Part shown: positions 50,979 to 58,365 of the stretch, piece after piece
Numbering within the stretch: position 1 is the stretch's first letter
How the letters are laid out: every line of letters starts with the position of its first letter
From: Myxococcaceae bacterium
GTDB taxonomy: Bacteria; Myxococcota; Myxococcia; Myxococcales; Myxococcaceae
NCBI GenBank assembly: GCA_016793095.1
Contig: JAEUJQ010000072.1
Span: 1 to 64,000 of the forward strand
DNA length: 64,000 nucleotides
Reading direction: 5' to 3'
Notes under the pieces: model-generated
The model's database searches: none
Told to the model about the DNA's origin: nothing
The model's input: the letters and a program-made list of their open reading frames with translations, nothing else
Translations under genes and position numbers: made by a program

Positions 50979-51006
50979 CCAGTGGTTACATGAATGTTTC
51001 CACTGG
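50979..51006. promoter_or_regulatory. 28-nt near-perfect palindrome after the MFS gene
   Basis: CCAGTGG and CCACTGG (50979-50985 and 51000-51006) enclose ACAT...ATGT, a second nested inverted repeat. It is AT-rich for this genome and lies 16 bp after the MFS stop in the region convergent with the VOC gene. It could be a bidirectional terminator or a protein-binding site. Confidence 0.5.
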
Positions 51007-51138
51007 CGACATGGTCCGACGGTGGCGCCAACCAGCCCTGCGCCGCGCGAGTGCTCGAGCGCCCCTCGGGGGTGAGGCGAAGGCGCGCCAGCGGGTCCGG
51101 GTGAAGGGCCGCTCGCTGTCCGGCGCGGTGGCCAGGCC

Positions 51139-51504
51139 TCACGCGGGCTGCACGAAGTTGAGCCGGTAGCCGTCGGGGTCGGTGACGATGAGGTCGCGTG
51201 TGTGCCACGGCTGAACTTCTGGGCCCTGCACCGGCGCGTTGAGGGCCTTCGCCCGCTCGGCCAGCACCTGCACGTCAGTGCCGGTGGTGAAGCACAGCAG
51301 CACGCCCCAGCCGCGCTTGCCCTCGAGGCGGACCCCGGTGGGTGTCGCCACCAGCAGCACGTCACCGCTGTCTTGCCAGCGCAGGTGAATGAAGGCGCCA
51401 TCAGCGCCGACCCGCGTGAAGCCCAGGGCTTCGTAGAACGCCGCCGACGCCTTCTGGTCGAGCACCAGGAGCTTGGTGAAGGCCTTCAGGGGAGCCTCGC
51501 TCAT
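51139..51504 (-). CDS. VOC-family (glyoxalase/bleomycin resistance) protein
   Basis: 121 residues from the ATG at 51504. A single VOC module with KAFTKLLVLDQKASAAFYEALGF at the start and RDLIVTDPDGYRLNFVQ at the end; the E/D-H metal ligands of classic glyoxalases are not all obvious. Members bind small molecules or act as lyases, dioxygenases or resistance proteins. Function here unknown. Confidence 0.88.
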   Translation of the reverse strand: MSEAPLKAFTKLLVLDQKASAAFYEALGFTRVGADGAFIHLRWQDSGDVLLVATPTGVRLEGKRGWGVLLCFTTGTDVQVLAERAKALNAPVQGPEVQPWHTRDLIVTDPDGYRLNFVQPA

Positions 51505-51640
51505 GAGTCGCCCCATACCGGGCCATGTCCTCGCGCGCCATCACCCACCCCCCAGGGCCTGTCCCCCTGCCGGAAAAACGGCTGGCGGGCGACTGAGTCA
51601 GGGTTTAGACACCGTCCAGACCTTAGCCCCTGGAGTTCCA

Positions 51641-52657
51641 ATGCGTCTCGTCGTCGTCGCCGTCACCCTCCTCGCAGCTGCCGCACGGGCCGACGCCCAG
51701 CTCGACACGGCGAAGGCCACCTTCAAGCCGCTGCCCGCGCAGTACGACTCGAAGGACAACCCCATCACGAAGGAGAAGGTCGAGCTGGGCAAGCTGCTCT
51801 ACTTCGACAAGCGGCTGTCGAAGAACCACGACGTCGCGTGCGCGAGCTGCCACGACCTCGCGAAGTACGGCGTGGACGGCGAGCAGTTCTCGACGGGCCA
51901 CAAGAAGCAGAAGGGTGGCCGCAACGCGCCCACCGTCTTCAACGCGGGCAACCACATCGCGCAGTTCTGGGACGGCCGCGCGGCGACGCTGGAGGACCAG
52001 GCGAAGGGCCCGGTGCTGAACCCCGTCGAGATGGCGCTGCCCGACGCGGCGGCGGTCGAGAAGACGCTCAAGTCGATTCCCGGCTACGCGCCCCTGTTCG
52101 CGAAGGCCTTCGGCGGCGAGAAGGACGCGGCCGTCACCTTCGACAACATGGCGAAGGCCATCGGCGCGTTCGAGCGCACGCTCACCACGCCGGGCAAGTT
52201 CGACAAGTACCTGGGCGGTGACGAGAAGGCGCTGAGCGACGCCGAGAAGAAGGGAATGCAGGCGTTCATCAACGCGGGCTGCGTCTCGTGCCACATGGGC
52301 GAGGGCCTGGGCGGTGCGATGTACCAGAAGCTCGGCCTCGTGAAGCCGGTGCCCGACCTGAAGGACACGGGCCGCTTCGAGGTGACGAAGAAGGACGCCG
52401 ACAAGTTCTTCTTCCGCGTGCCCTCGCTGCGCAACGTGGCGAAGACGGCGCCGTACCTGCACGACGGCACGGTGAAGACGCTGCCCGAGGCGGTGACGTT
52501 CATGGCGAAGCACCAGCTCGGCAAGGAGCTGAAGAAGGAGGAGGTCGACTCCATCGTCACCTTCCTCAACGCCCTCACGGGCGAGCTGCCGAAGGGCCTC
52601 GAGGCTCCGAAGCCGCTGGCGAGCGGCAAGGACACGCCGAAGCCGGACCCGACGTAA
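51641..52657 (+). CDS. di-heme cytochrome c peroxidase (CcpA/MauG family)
   Basis: 338 residues from the ATG at 51641; upstream frame to 51473 is not coding-like. A signal peptide ends near residue 20. Two c-haem sites: C67ASCH71 (low-potential haem) and C214VSCH218. The family text ELGKLLYFDKRLSKNHDVAC, RNAPTVFNAGNHIAQFWDGR (W110) and RVPSLRNVAKTAPYLHDGTV is complete. It reduces hydrogen peroxide to water in the periplasm with electrons from a cytochrome or cupredoxin. A Pro/Lys tail of about 20 residues follows the second domain. Ribosome-binding site TGGAG lies 6 bp upstream. Confidence 0.94.
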   Translation: MRLVVVAVTLLAAAARADAQLDTAKATFKPLPAQYDSKDNPITKEKVELGKLLYFDKRLSKNHDVACASCHDLAKYGVDGEQFSTGHKKQKGGRNAPTVFNAGNHIAQFWDGRAATLEDQAKGPVLNPVEMALPDAAAVEKTLKSIPGYAPLFAKAFGGEKDAAVTFDNMAKAIGAFERTLTTPGKFDKYLGGDEKALSDAEKKGMQAFINAGCVSCHMGEGLGGAMYQKLGLVKPVPDLKDTGRFEVTKKDADKFFFRVPSLRNVAKTAPYLHDGTVKTLPEAVTFMAKHQLGKELKKEEVDSIVTFLNALTGELPKGLEAPKPLASGKDTPKPDPT

Positions 52658-52751
52658 GAACGCAGCTCGCTTCGAACTCACCTGAAGCGGTCGAGTTGTT
52701 TCCTGATGGTCGCCGCGGCGAGGGAGACCGATTCGAGTGGGCGGTGGGGTG

Positions 52752-53042
52752 GTGAAGGTCTTCGGCCTGTCGGTGGTGTTGCTGGTGGCGTGCGAGAAGT
52801 CGCCCGCGCCAGTGCAGCTGCCGACGGGCCGTATGCTGTCCGGGCTGAGCCGCTGCGACGCCGACCAGCGCTGCCCAGACGCGGGCACCTGCTTCGTGTC
52901 GCTGTTCGACAAGGCGCCGACGTGCACCGGCGAGGGCAAGACGCCCTGTGACGTCATGCAGTGCGACGCGCCAGCCACGTGCCGGTGCCTCGAGACGCTT
53001 CCGAGGCAGTGCGGGTGCGGCATCACCTACCGCGCGAAGTAG
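52752..53042 (+). CDS. small Cys-rich lipoprotein (tandem copy 1)
   Basis: 96 residues from a GTG at 52752 (52749 and 52737 are possible). Signal MKVFGLSVVLLVAC (C14). The mature part has ten further cysteines and shares with the next gene the frame LxRC...CPDAGxCF...CTG...CDVxxCDAPAxCxCLxxLPxQCGCG. The dense end CRCLETLPRQCGCG is a small disulphide knot. Tandem paralogue of the gene at 53086, 43 bp downstream. No known family. Confidence 0.8.
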   Translation: MKVFGLSVVLLVACEKSPAPVQLPTGRMLSGLSRCDADQRCPDAGTCFVSLFDKAPTCTGEGKTPCDVMQCDAPATCRCLETLPRQCGCGITYRAK

Positions 53043-53085
53043 CCCACCTTGCTCCGCGAGCACATGGCAGCCCAGACTTCGCGTG

Positions 53086-53388
53086 ATGCGCCTGCGGACC
53101 GCCATCCTGCTCTGGTCTCTCTCGTCCTGCGGGCAGGCCTCTTCGTTCGCACGGGAGCCGGCGCCTCCGACGGGGCGCGTGCAGCCGGGCCTCGAGCGGT
53201 GCTCCAACCAGACGTGCGCCCCAGACGCCGGCTCATGCTTCACGTGGCGGACCGGCGAGCAGTACTGCACGGGCGCCAACGACCGCAGCGCGTGCGACGT
53301 CATCGCGTGCGACGCGCCGGCGCGGTGTCTGTGCCTCCTCTCGTTGCCACCACAGTGCGGCTGCGGCGCCGCTTCGGGGGACCGCTGA
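53086..53388 (+). CDS. small Cys-rich lipoprotein (tandem copy 2)
   Basis: 100 residues from the ATG at 53086 (GTG at 53083 is the alternative). Signal MRLRTAILLWSLSSC (C15). The Cys frame is the same as in copy 1, including CDVIACDAPARCLCLLSLPP and QCGCG. Sequence between cysteines has diverged, so the duplication is not recent. Probably surface or periplasmic binding knots; function unknown. Confidence 0.8.
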   Translation: MRLRTAILLWSLSSCGQASSFAREPAPPTGRVQPGLERCSNQTCAPDAGSCFTWRTGEQYCTGANDRSACDVIACDAPARCLCLLSLPPQCGCGAASGDR

Positions 53389-53423
53389 CGATTCACGGGC
53401 GACGTCGACCTTCGCGCCGAGCG

Positions 53424-53654
53424 CTACCAGCTCCCTGAGCTCCCGTGCCCGGAGCTGCTTCCTCCGTCGAAGCTCGAGCTCGATGAAGAGTCGGAGACCC
53501 GCCTGAGTCCGAGTGTGATGAGAGCCTGGCGGTGTGCGTCGAGCGGTTGGTCTTCCCGCAGTGGACGCATCCAAGCGACCAGTCCTTCGCTGTACTCGGT
53601 CGCGCGCTCGAGCTCCCGGCTGCTGGAGGAGGCCGTCTTGAAGTGGATCGACAT
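53424..53654 (-). CDS. small helix-plus-Ser-tail protein, doubtful
   Basis: 76 residues from the ATG at 53654 with AAGGG just upstream. A helical part (RELERATEYSEGLVAWMRPL, then RQALITLGLRRVSD) and a Ser/Gly tail (SSSSSSFDGGSSSGHGSSG). It lies in a 490-bp gap between a plus-strand lipoprotein and the oxidoreductase gene. Another frame coupled to the oxidoreductase stop (GTG at 53881) overlaps it, so at most one of them is real. Confidence 0.4.
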   Translation of the reverse strand: MSIHFKTASSSSRELERATEYSEGLVAWMRPLREDQPLDAHRQALITLGLRRVSDSSSSSSFDGGSSSGHGSSGSW

Positions 53655-53877
53655 CCCTTCATCCTGGACCTGCGCTCACCGCTCATCCAGCGCTGCTCAC
53701 AACCTGCCCGGGTCGCTTCGACATCGAAGGCACGGCCGCGAAGGGAGGACGAGTGCGCCGACCCCCTTGCGCACTGTCGCGCCACTTCGACGCCGACGGC
53801 GGCTCCGGCCTCGTCAGGCACCCGGGCGCGCGCCTCATCGTTGAGTGCGCACGCGGCTGCGGTCGCTTCGCTGACCG
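53655..53877. other. gap upstream of the small ORF, no clear gene
   Basis: A minus-strand frame begins with a GTG overlapping the oxidoreductase stop (GTGA, 53881) and reads MTVSEATAAACALNDEARAR plausibly for about 40 codons, then becomes Arg/Ser-rich. This may be a decayed or frameshifted short gene. I see no repeat or RNA structure. Confidence 0.35.
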
Positions 53878-55464
53878 TCACGCGCGCTTGAGCATGTCCA
53901 TCACCGGCCCGGGGCCCAGCAGGGCGCCCGCGGTGATGAGGCCGCCCAGCGCCCCGCCCGCGACCCCGCACGTCGCGAGGTCGGCCCCGGTGAGCAACAA
54001 CCCCGGCAGCGGCGTCTTCGCGCGCAGGGGCAGCTCGTAGCGCCCGGGTGTGTGGTCGAGGCCGTACAGCTCTCCGCGCGGGTGCGAGGCGAAGCGCGCG
54101 GTCGTCAGCGGCGTCGACAGCTCCGCCACGTCGACGCGCCCCTTGAGCTGCGGCAGCCGCTTGAACAACACCTCGAGCATGCGCTCGGTCCACCGCGCCT
54201 TCACCGCGTCGTACTCCGCGCCGCGCTTGCGCCACTTCGTGCCCTGCCACTTCGAGAACCACTCCCACTTCGCCATCGTGATGGCGTCGATGGTGGCGCG
54301 GCCGGGGAAGCGCCGCGCGAAGTCCGGGTCCTTCGCCGAGGGGAACGAGAGGTACATCATCGGGAACGGCGCCTCAGGGTCGGCCTCGAAGCGCGCCACG
54401 TTCTCGTCGTGCTTCTCGTCTGGGTACAGCCAGAGGTTGGTGCCGGTGAGGCCCAGCTCGGCGTCGGTCGACTTGAAGCCCAGGTACAGGCACACGTAGC
54501 TCACCGACGGCGGAACGCTCGAGAGCGCCTTCGTCCACGCCGCCGGGCGGTGCGCCTCGGGCACGAGCCTGCCGAAGGTGTTCGCCACGCCCGCGTCGCT
54601 GATGACGAGCGGCGCGCGCTGCTCGCTCCCGTCCGCCAGCCGCACGCCCACCGCGATGCCCTGCTCGACGATGACGGACTCCACCTCGGCGTTGGTGGCG
54701 AGGTGGCCGCCGTGCTCTTCGATGAGGGGCGCGATGCCTGCGGCGATGACCGACGCGCCGCCCACCGGGTAGTACCCACCGCCCAGGTAGTGCGCGACCA
54801 GCGACGCGTGCATGGCGAAGCTCGAGCGCGAGGGCGGCAGGCCGTAGTCGCCGTACTGCCCCGTCAGCACCGCGAGGAGCTCCTCGTTCTTCGTCAGCTC
54901 GAGCAGCACGTCACGCGTCGTGCGCGCGGCGAGCTCGGCGTACCCACGCTTCGCCAGCGGCGCGGCCACGGCCGACACGAGCGACGGCAGCCCGCGCGTC
55001 ATGAAGAACATCGAGCCCTTCTTCGCCGTCGACTTCACCAGCTCGACGTACTTCGCGATGGCGCCCTTCTCGGCGGGGAAGGCCTTGCCCAGCGTCTCGA
55101 TGAAGTTCTGCGTGCCGGCGACGAGGTCGTAGCCGCGCGCGCCCAGCTCCACGCGGTCGTACACCTCGGGCAGCTTCGCCCAGCGGATGCGCCCGTCGGA
55201 CAGCTTGTCGAACACCGAGCGCAGGGCGCCGTGCTCGCCCACCTGGCCGATGTAGTGCACCCCGACGTCCCACTCGTAGCCGGGCCGGGTGAAGGTGTGC
55301 GTGTAGCCGCCGATGCGGTAGTGGCGCTCGAGCACCAGCACGCGCTTCTTCCCGTGCCGCGAGAGCATCGCCGCGACGGTGAGCCCACCGATGCCCGAGC
55401 CGATGACGATGGCGTCGAAGCGCCCCGAGGGTGGCTGCTGCTTGTACGAGTGGCCGAGGTGCAT
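53878..55464 (-). CDS. FAD-dependent oxidoreductase, RetSat/CrtI-like
   Basis: 528 residues from the ATG at 55464 (longer frame to 55962 is an extension into the divergent gene). The FAD site is DAIVIGSGIGGLTVAAML (G22xG24xxG27) with the ribose-binding E46 and the family-typical GGYTHTFTRPGYEWDVGVHY. The C-terminal FAD motif is LLLTGADLATCGVAGGALGG. This is the retinol-saturase / phytoene-desaturase / carotenoid-isomerase group, acting on isoprenoid double bonds, or unknown lipids in bacteria. No carotenoid genes are adjacent. Divergent from the M32 peptidase over 103 bp. Confidence 0.9.
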   Translation of the reverse strand: MHLGHSYKQQPPSGRFDAIVIGSGIGGLTVAAMLSRHGKKRVLVLERHYRIGGYTHTFTRPGYEWDVGVHYIGQVGEHGALRSVFDKLSDGRIRWAKLPEVYDRVELGARGYDLVAGTQNFIETLGKAFPAEKGAIAKYVELVKSTAKKGSMFFMTRGLPSLVSAVAAPLAKRGYAELAARTTRDVLLELTKNEELLAVLTGQYGDYGLPPSRSSFAMHASLVAHYLGGGYYPVGGASVIAAGIAPLIEEHGGHLATNAEVESVIVEQGIAVGVRLADGSEQRAPLVISDAGVANTFGRLVPEAHRPAAWTKALSSVPPSVSYVCLYLGFKSTDAELGLTGTNLWLYPDEKHDENVARFEADPEAPFPMMYLSFPSAKDPDFARRFPGRATIDAITMAKWEWFSKWQGTKWRKRGAEYDAVKARWTERMLEVLFKRLPQLKGRVDVAELSTPLTTARFASHPRGELYGLDHTPGRYELPLRAKTPLPGLLLTGADLATCGVAGGALGGLITAGALLGPGPVMDMLKRA

Positions 55465-55567
55465 GCGCGAGGCGTAGCGCCCGGGCCACGCCGAGTCGAC
55501 CCCAGCCTCGTCGTCGCACGTGACTCGGCGCCTCGCCGTACGGTGCCCGGGTGGTACAGTCGCGGTG

Positions 55568-57034
55568 ATGGCGCAAGGCGGCGACCAGCGGGCCCGGGTG
55601 GCCCAGCGGATGAAGGAGCGCGCGCTCCTGCTCTCCACCAGCACCTTGTTGTCATGGGACGAAGCGACCGGCATGCCCCGCGCCGGCGCGCGACATCGGG
55701 CCGAGCAGCAGGCGCAGCTCCTCGGGCTCGCGAGGGACCTCGCCGCTGACCCGCAGCTGGGTGAGTGGCTCGCCGCGTGTTCGGAGGACTTCGACGTGCG
55801 GCGGTGGAAGCGCCTGCACCAGCGGGCCTCGCGCGTCCCGCGGCGCCTCGTGGAGTCGCTGGCGAAGACGTGCACCCTCGCCCGTGAGGCGTGGGCGTCG
55901 GCGCGCGACGCCAACGACGGGCGCGTCTTCAAGTCGCAGCTCGCGCGTGTGGTGGCGCTCAAGCGCGAAGAGTCCGACGCGCTCGCGAACGGAGGAGACC
56001 GCTACGAGGCGCTGCTCGACGAGTACGAGCCCTTCGTCTCGGCGGCGACGACCGAGGGCCTCGTCGAGGCGGTCGCGCACGAGCTGCTTCGGCGCGCGAC
56101 GGCCTGGGAGTGCGGTGCGCCGGAGAAGCTGCCGGGGCCGGTCGCCGAGGCCGCGCAGCTCTCCTTGTGCACGATGGTCGCCCGGGCGGTCGGGTTCTCG
56201 GAGCGCCGTGGCCGCATCGACACCGGCTCGTACGGCAGCTCGGTGGCGGTGGGGCCCGGCGACGTGCGCGTGACGGTGCGCCTCTCGAAGCTCGACGCGA
56301 CGGGTCCGGTGCTGCGGCTGCTCCATGAGCTCGGCCACTGGTTCACCGACGATGGCGCGCCAGAGAACAGCTGGGGCACCCCGCGGGGCGAGGTGGCCTC
56401 GCACTCGCTGCACGAGTCGCAGGCGCGCTTCTTCGAGAACCACCTGGGCCGCAGCGACGCCTTCTGGGACTGGTTGTGGCCGAAGGCGAAGGCCGCGTGG
56501 GCGCCTCACTTCGACGCGTCGTCGGCGCTCGCGCTGCGCAAGCACGTGAAGTGGGTGCACCGCGGCCTCATGCGGGGCTGGGCAGATGAGGTGACGTCGG
56601 ACCTGCACGTGGTGCTGCGCATGCGGCTCGAGCGCGCCCTCATCTCGGGGAAGCTCGAGGTGGACGACCTGCCCGGGGCGTGGAGCGACGCGTCGGCCTA
56701 CTGGTTCGGCACGCGCCCGAAGAACGACCTCGAAGGGTGGCTCCAGGACGGCCATTGGAGCGCTGGACGCTTCGGCTACTTCCCCACGTACACCCTGGGC
56801 AACCTGGCGGCGGCGCAGTTCGCCGAGACGCTCAAGCGTGAGCGGCCGGACTGCGAGCATGAGGTGGCCCGCGGAGACTTCTCGCACGTCGTGTCCTGGC
56901 TCAAGGGGCGCATCCACACCCATGGCGGCGAGGGGAATGTCTTCGAGCGCGTGCAGGCAGTGACAGGGCGGGCGTTGACGGCCGAGGCGTTCCTGCGGCA
57001 CCTCGATGCGCGCTACGGCAGCCTGCGGCGCTGA
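55568..57034 (+). CDS. M32-family carboxypeptidase
   Basis: 488 residues from the ATG at 55568 (GTG at 55565 also possible). Zinc site H253-E254-L-G-H257 with the third ligand E283 in HESQARFFE, exactly the M32 pattern. Other family marks: LLSWDEATGMPRAGARHRAEQ near the start, GRIDTGSYGSSVAVGPGDVRV, ADEVTSDLHVVLRMRLERAL and GYFPTYTLGNLAAAQF. M32 enzymes remove C-terminal residues from peptides, usually in the cytoplasm. The family's HPF and DXRXT motifs are only partly kept (RIDTGSYG in place of HPFS). It begins about 10-15 residues short of the usual N-terminus. Confidence 0.9.
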   Translation: MAQGGDQRARVAQRMKERALLLSTSTLLSWDEATGMPRAGARHRAEQQAQLLGLARDLAADPQLGEWLAACSEDFDVRRWKRLHQRASRVPRRLVESLAKTCTLAREAWASARDANDGRVFKSQLARVVALKREESDALANGGDRYEALLDEYEPFVSAATTEGLVEAVAHELLRRATAWECGAPEKLPGPVAEAAQLSLCTMVARAVGFSERRGRIDTGSYGSSVAVGPGDVRVTVRLSKLDATGPVLRLLHELGHWFTDDGAPENSWGTPRGEVASHSLHESQARFFENHLGRSDAFWDWLWPKAKAAWAPHFDASSALALRKHVKWVHRGLMRGWADEVTSDLHVVLRMRLERALISGKLEVDDLPGAWSDASAYWFGTRPKNDLEGWLQDGHWSAGRFGYFPTYTLGNLAAAQFAETLKRERPDCEHEVARGDFSHVVSWLKGRIHTHGGEGNVFERVQAVTGRALTAEAFLRHLDARYGSLRR

Positions 57035-57316
57035 GGACCCGAGGGCCCGGCGCACCGGGGCCAACTCCAGGCTCTCCAGCGCGCTCGAGGTGGAGACGGG
57101 CGCGAAGCCGCCGCTGCCGAGCATCACGTTGCGCGCCTGGGGCCGGTGTCGTCCCGGTGTGACGGGGCACGAAGCGCGGAGTCCTCACCTTCGTGTTCGA
57201 GGCGTTCCGTGAGGCCTGGAGCGGGCCGGGGACGATTCTGCGCGCGGGCAGTCACCTGGTCCGGCAGGCTGCGGCCCGAATCGTCCGGCCTCCCCGCCGG
57301 CTCGCACGGAGCGACC
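57035..57316. other. intergenic region, 282 bp, no clear gene
   Basis: On the minus strand MLGSGGFAPVSTSSALESLE has coding character but continues only antisense through the peptidase gene. I see no repeat or RNA gene. The region holds the promoter of the DUF302 gene. Confidence 0.4.
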
Positions 57317-57697
57317 ATGAACCCACTCGAGAAGACGCTGTCGCAGCCCTTTGACGCCGTGCTCGCCCGCGTGCCTGAGGCCCTCAAGGTCGAAGGCTTC
57401 GGTGTGCTCACCAGCATCGACGTGAAGGACACGCTCAAGAAGAAGATCGACGTCGACTTCCGCCGCTACACCATCCTCGGGGCGTGCAACCCGAAGTACG
57501 CGCACCAGGCGCTCTCGATGTCGCTCGACGTCGGCACGCTGCTGCCGTGCAACGTCGTCGTCTACGAGGACGCAGCCGGCACCGTGGTGCGGGCAGTCGA
57601 CCCGCTGCGCTCCATCGGCGCCCTCGACGACGACCGCTTCCTCGCGGTCGCGAAGGAGGTCCGCGGCAAGCTCGAGCGCGTCATCGCGAGCCTCTGA
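57317..57697 (+). CDS. DUF302 protein
   Basis: 126 residues from the ATG at 57317. Typical DUF302 text: LKVEGFGVLTSIDVKDTLKK, then RRYTILGACNPKYAHQALSM and GTLLPCNVVVYED. The ACNP and PCNV cysteines are conserved in the family and may bind a metal, haem or substrate. Role unknown; often found beside sulphur or redox genes. The SMI1/KNR4 gene starts 2 bp after its stop. Confidence 0.9.
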   Translation: MNPLEKTLSQPFDAVLARVPEALKVEGFGVLTSIDVKDTLKKKIDVDFRRYTILGACNPKYAHQALSMSLDVGTLLPCNVVVYEDAAGTVVRAVDPLRSIGALDDDRFLAVAKEVRGKLERVIASL

Positions 57698-57699
57698 CC

Positions 57700-58362
57700 G
57701 TGGCGAAGAGGCCCGGAGCGGCTTTGACGGCGGCCGTCGACGTGCGCGGTGCCTGGGCCCGCCTCGAGGCGTGGTTCGCCGCGCACCGCCCCGACCTCGA
57801 CCTCACGCTACGCCCACCCGCGACCGCGAAGGCCATCGCCGCGGCCGAGAAGAAGCTGGGCGTCGCGTTGCCGGCGGACTTCCGTGAGTCCCTGCTCGTG
57901 CACGACGGCCAGGAGAACCACCCCGGCGTGCGCATCATTCCCTACGCCATGCGCCTCGGGTCGCTTGCGAGCCTGACCGCATGCTGGAAGGACGACCGCG
58001 CGCTCTTCGACGAGCACGAGATGCGTGAGCGCCTCGAGTGGCTCGACGACGGCCGGCGCGTGCGCCAGGTCCACCAGCACCCGAAGCACGTCCCCATCGC
58101 CGGGAGTCCCTTCTGGGACTACGACCGGCTGCTGCTCGATTTCGCGCCCGGCCCCCGCGGCACGGCGGGGCAGGTCATCGCGCGCGACGACGTCGAGGTC
58201 GTCTTCGTCTGCCGCTCGTTCGGCGAGCTGCTCGACAAGACGGCGCGAGGCCTCGAGGTCGGCGCCATCACCGTCGAGAAGTCCACGGACGAGAGCCGAC
58301 TCGTCTACCGCGCTGCGAAGTCGAAGAAGCCCGTCCGCCCAGACGTCTTCTTCTCGCGTTGA
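57700..58362 (+). CDS. SMI1/KNR4-family protein (second in window)
   Basis: 220 residues from a GTG at 57700, 2 bp after the DUF302 stop, so co-transcribed with it. KAIAAAEKKLGVALPADFRE and SLLVHDGQENHPGVRI are the SMI1/KNR4 core; SPFWDYDRLLLDFAPGPRG is the later strand with the usual acidic residues. The Trp-rich start (RGAWARLEAWFAAH) is typical of the Imm-type subfamily. As with the 18355 gene, no toxin is adjacent. Confidence 0.88.
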   Translation: MAKRPGAALTAAVDVRGAWARLEAWFAAHRPDLDLTLRPPATAKAIAAAEKKLGVALPADFRESLLVHDGQENHPGVRIIPYAMRLGSLASLTACWKDDRALFDEHEMRERLEWLDDGRRVRQVHQHPKHVPIAGSPFWDYDRLLLDFAPGPRGTAGQVIARDDVEVVFVCRSFGELLDKTARGLEVGAITVEKSTDESRLVYRAAKSKKPVRPDVFFSR

Positions 58363-58365
58363 CGC

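Noticed and set aside
55652-57127. 491-codon minus-strand frame
   Set aside because: Antisense to the M32 carboxypeptidase, whose zinc motifs are intact.
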